Of a DNA stretch of 64,000 nt, positions 62,657 through 64,000 are shown in pieces; the stretch's first letter is position 1, and each line of letters starts with the position of its first letter. Origin of the DNA: CAWBJP01 sp963789165 (GTDB lineage: Bacteria; Actinomycetota; Acidimicrobiia; IMCC26256; BP-133); assembly GCA_963789165.1 (NCBI GenBank), contig CAWBJP010000014.1, positions 1 to 64,000 of the forward strand. The letters run 5' to 3'. Below the pieces are notes generated by a model, which was not told the origin of the DNA, ran no database searches, and saw only the letters and a program-made list of their open reading frames with translations. Position numbers and translations under genes: made by a program.

Positions 62657-64000
62657 TTCACCATCACGTGCTTGAGCTCGGTGTAGGCCTCGATGGCGTA
62701 GATCGACATGTCCTTGCCGAAGCCCGACTTCTTGAAGCCGCCGTGGGGGAACTCGGAGACGAGGGGGATGTGGTCGTTGACCCACACCGTCCCGAAGCGC
62801 AGGGCGGCGGTGGCCCGCATGGCCCGGCCCACGTCCCGGGTGAACACGGAGGCGGCCAGGCCGTACTCGACGTCGTTGGCGGCGGCGATGGCCGCCTCGT
62901 CGTCGGTCACCCGCTGCACGGTGACCACCGGGCCGAACACCTCCCGCTGGACGATCTCGTCCCCCTGGCCGACGCCCACGATGACGGACGGCTCGTAGAA
63001 GAAGCCGGCGCCCTCGGCCCGGCCCCCTCCGGTCAGCACCTGGGCGCCGCCGGCCACGGCCCGGTCCACGAAACCGGCCACCCGGTCGCGCTGGTCGGAG
63101 GAGACCAGCGGCCCGAGCTCGGTGGCGTCGTCCCGGGGACTGCCCGACACCAGGGTCTTGGTGGCGTCGGCGATGCTGGACACGGCCGAGTCGTAGATCC
63201 GCTCGGAGGCGATGACCCGGCAGGCGGCGGTGCAGTCCTGGCCGGCGTTGAAGAAGGCGCCGAGGCGCACGGCGGCGGCCACGACCTCGGGGTCGGCGTC
63301 GTCGAGGACCACCACCGGGGCCTTGCCGCCCAACTCCAGGTGGACCCGCTTCAGCGTGTCGGCGGCCGAGCGCATGATGGCCTGGCCGGTGGGCACCGAT
63401 CCGGTGAGCGACACCATGGCCACGGCCGGATGCTCGACCAGGGCCACGCCCGCCGTCTCGCCCTGACCGGTGACCACGTTGAGGACGCCCGGCGGCAGGA
63501 TGTCGGCCGACAGCTCGGCCAGGCGCAGGGCGGACAGCGGAGTCAGCTCCGACGGCTTGAGTACCACCGTGTTGCCCGCGGCCAGGGCGGGGCCGATCTT
63601 CCAGGCGGCCATCATCAGCGGGTAGTTCCAGGGGGCGATCTGGCCGACCACGCCGAGGGGCTCCCGGCGGAGGTACGACGTGTAGCCCGACATGTACTCG
63701 CCCGCGGCGCGACCCTCCAGGGCCCGGGCTCCACCGGCGAAGAAGCGGAAGTTGTCGATGGTCAGGTCCATCTCGTCGGGCAGGGCGGAGAGCGGCTTGC
63801 CCACGTTGGCCGACTCGATCTCGGTGAACTCGTCGGCGTGGTCCTCGATGGCCTGGGCCAGTTTCAGCAGCGCCTCGGAGCGGGCCCGGGGCGTGGCCGA
63901 CCCCCACGCCTCGAAGGCGCCGGCCGCCGCCTGCACGGCCCGGTCGACGTCGGCCGCCACCGAGGAGGCGGCCCGGAAGATGACCTCGCCGGTGGCGGGA
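62650..64000 (-). CDS. Aminobutyraldehyde-dehydrogenase-like ALDH (5' end beyond window)
   Basis: Frame open to the window edge (PATGEVIFRAASSVAADVDRAV at the margin), so only about the first 25-40 residues are missing. Motifs: GVVGQIAPWNYPLMMAAWKIGPALAAGN, VLKPSELTPLSAL, LTGSVPTGQAIM, base in VHLELGGKAPVVV, nucleophile in FNAGQDCTAACRV, and EVFGPVVTVQRVTDDEAA, FKKSGFGKDMSIYAIEAYTELKHVM. This is the pattern of gamma-aminobutyraldehyde dehydrogenase (PatD-like) in putrescine breakdown, though betaine-aldehyde type substrates are close. Directly upstream of and overlapping a second, different ALDH gene; the pair is one operon. Confidence 0.86.
   Translation of the reverse strand, partial: PATGEVIFRAASSVAADVDRAVQAAAGAFEAWGSATPRARSEALLKLAQAIEDHADEFTEIESANVGKPLSALPDEMDLTIDNFRFFAGGARALEGRAAGEYMSGYTSYLRREPLGVVGQIAPWNYPLMMAAWKIGPALAAGNTVVLKPSELTPLSALRLAELSADILPPGVLNVVTGQGETAGVALVEHPAVAMVSLTGSVPTGQAIMRSAADTLKRVHLELGGKAPVVVLDDADPEVVAAAVRLGAFFNAGQDCTAACRVIASERIYDSAVSSIADATKTLVSGSPRDDATELGPLVSSDQRDRVAGFVDRAVAGGAQVLTGGGRAEGAGFFYEPSVIVGVGQGDEIVQREVFGPVVTVQRVTDDEAAIAAANDVEYGLAASVFTRDVGRAMRATAALRFGTVWVNDHIPLVSEFPHGGFKKSGFGKDMSIYAIEAYTELKHVMVKW

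Overview
The window is a high-GC actinobacterial chromosome segment, most likely from an Acidimicrobiia-type member of the Actinomycetota. The pointers are the secreted-protein repeats of the type 'GYWLVASDGGIFSFGDA' at 59-61 kb, a BTAD (SARP-type) regulator, a deazaflavin-type nitroreductase family protein, actinobacterial-style short MaoC and HpcH/HpaI enzymes, and many GTG starts. No rRNA was seen. One complete tRNA gene, the initiator tRNA-fMet(CAT), lies on the minus strand at 29715-29791.

Left part (0-16 kb): a secreted ELWxTDGT-repeat protein whose 5' third carries several frame breaks; a short UvrA-type ATPase; a sulfur (persulfide) detoxification locus made of an ArsR-rhodanese regulator facing an MBL-rhodanese, MFS and MarR set, with a 10-bp-arm palindrome between them; a large secreted cupredoxin plus beta-propeller protein; a low-GC membrane acyltransferase with an SGNH domain; and a MOSC protein.

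Middle part (16.3-29.8 kb): an accretion zone. The 3' part of tRNA-fMet occurs three more times (16368, 22958, 27993), with a fourth degraded trace at 21896, all in the orientation of the intact gene at 29715. This is the footprint expected of successive integrations into the tRNA 3' end. The segments between the copies carry a 1409-residue BTAD/cyclase/ATPase regulator, SnoaL-like proteins, a lipoprotein hydrolase, an orphan antitoxin, IS3 and toxin remnants, a methyltransferase, two secreted repeat proteins and, next to the tRNA, an excisionase-like gene followed by a truncated integrase start.

Right part (29.8-64 kb): Fur regulator; an SMC-like coiled-coil protein without a Walker A motif; an acyl-CoA ligase; an FtsH-like protease with almost no extracytoplasmic domain; and a compact leftward operon (44.1 to 38.4 kb) of ECF sigma factor, a membrane protein with a periplasmic-binding-protein-like sensor (probable anti-sigma factor), DUF2330 protein, cupredoxin, flavin reductase, MauE-like protein and RmlC-like epimerase. 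At 48-54 kb lies a carbon-assimilation cluster: malyl-CoA lyase, a two-subunit malate/succinate-CoA ligase, a FixX-like ferredoxin, a mesaconyl-CoA hydratase-type MaoC protein and a methylsuccinyl-CoA dehydrogenase-type flavoprotein. Together these match the lower ethylmalonyl-CoA pathway. Two paralogous Thr-rich wall proteins, a HIT protein, a CrtI-like oxidoreductase, a crotonase, a secreted HExxH protein and two aldehyde dehydrogenases complete the window.

At least thirteen single-base-type frame breaks interrupt otherwise conserved genes (0.4-1.4, 31.5-41 and 57.3 kb). Most look like assembly or read errors in G/C runs rather than decay; affected genes are described as one gene with the break noted.
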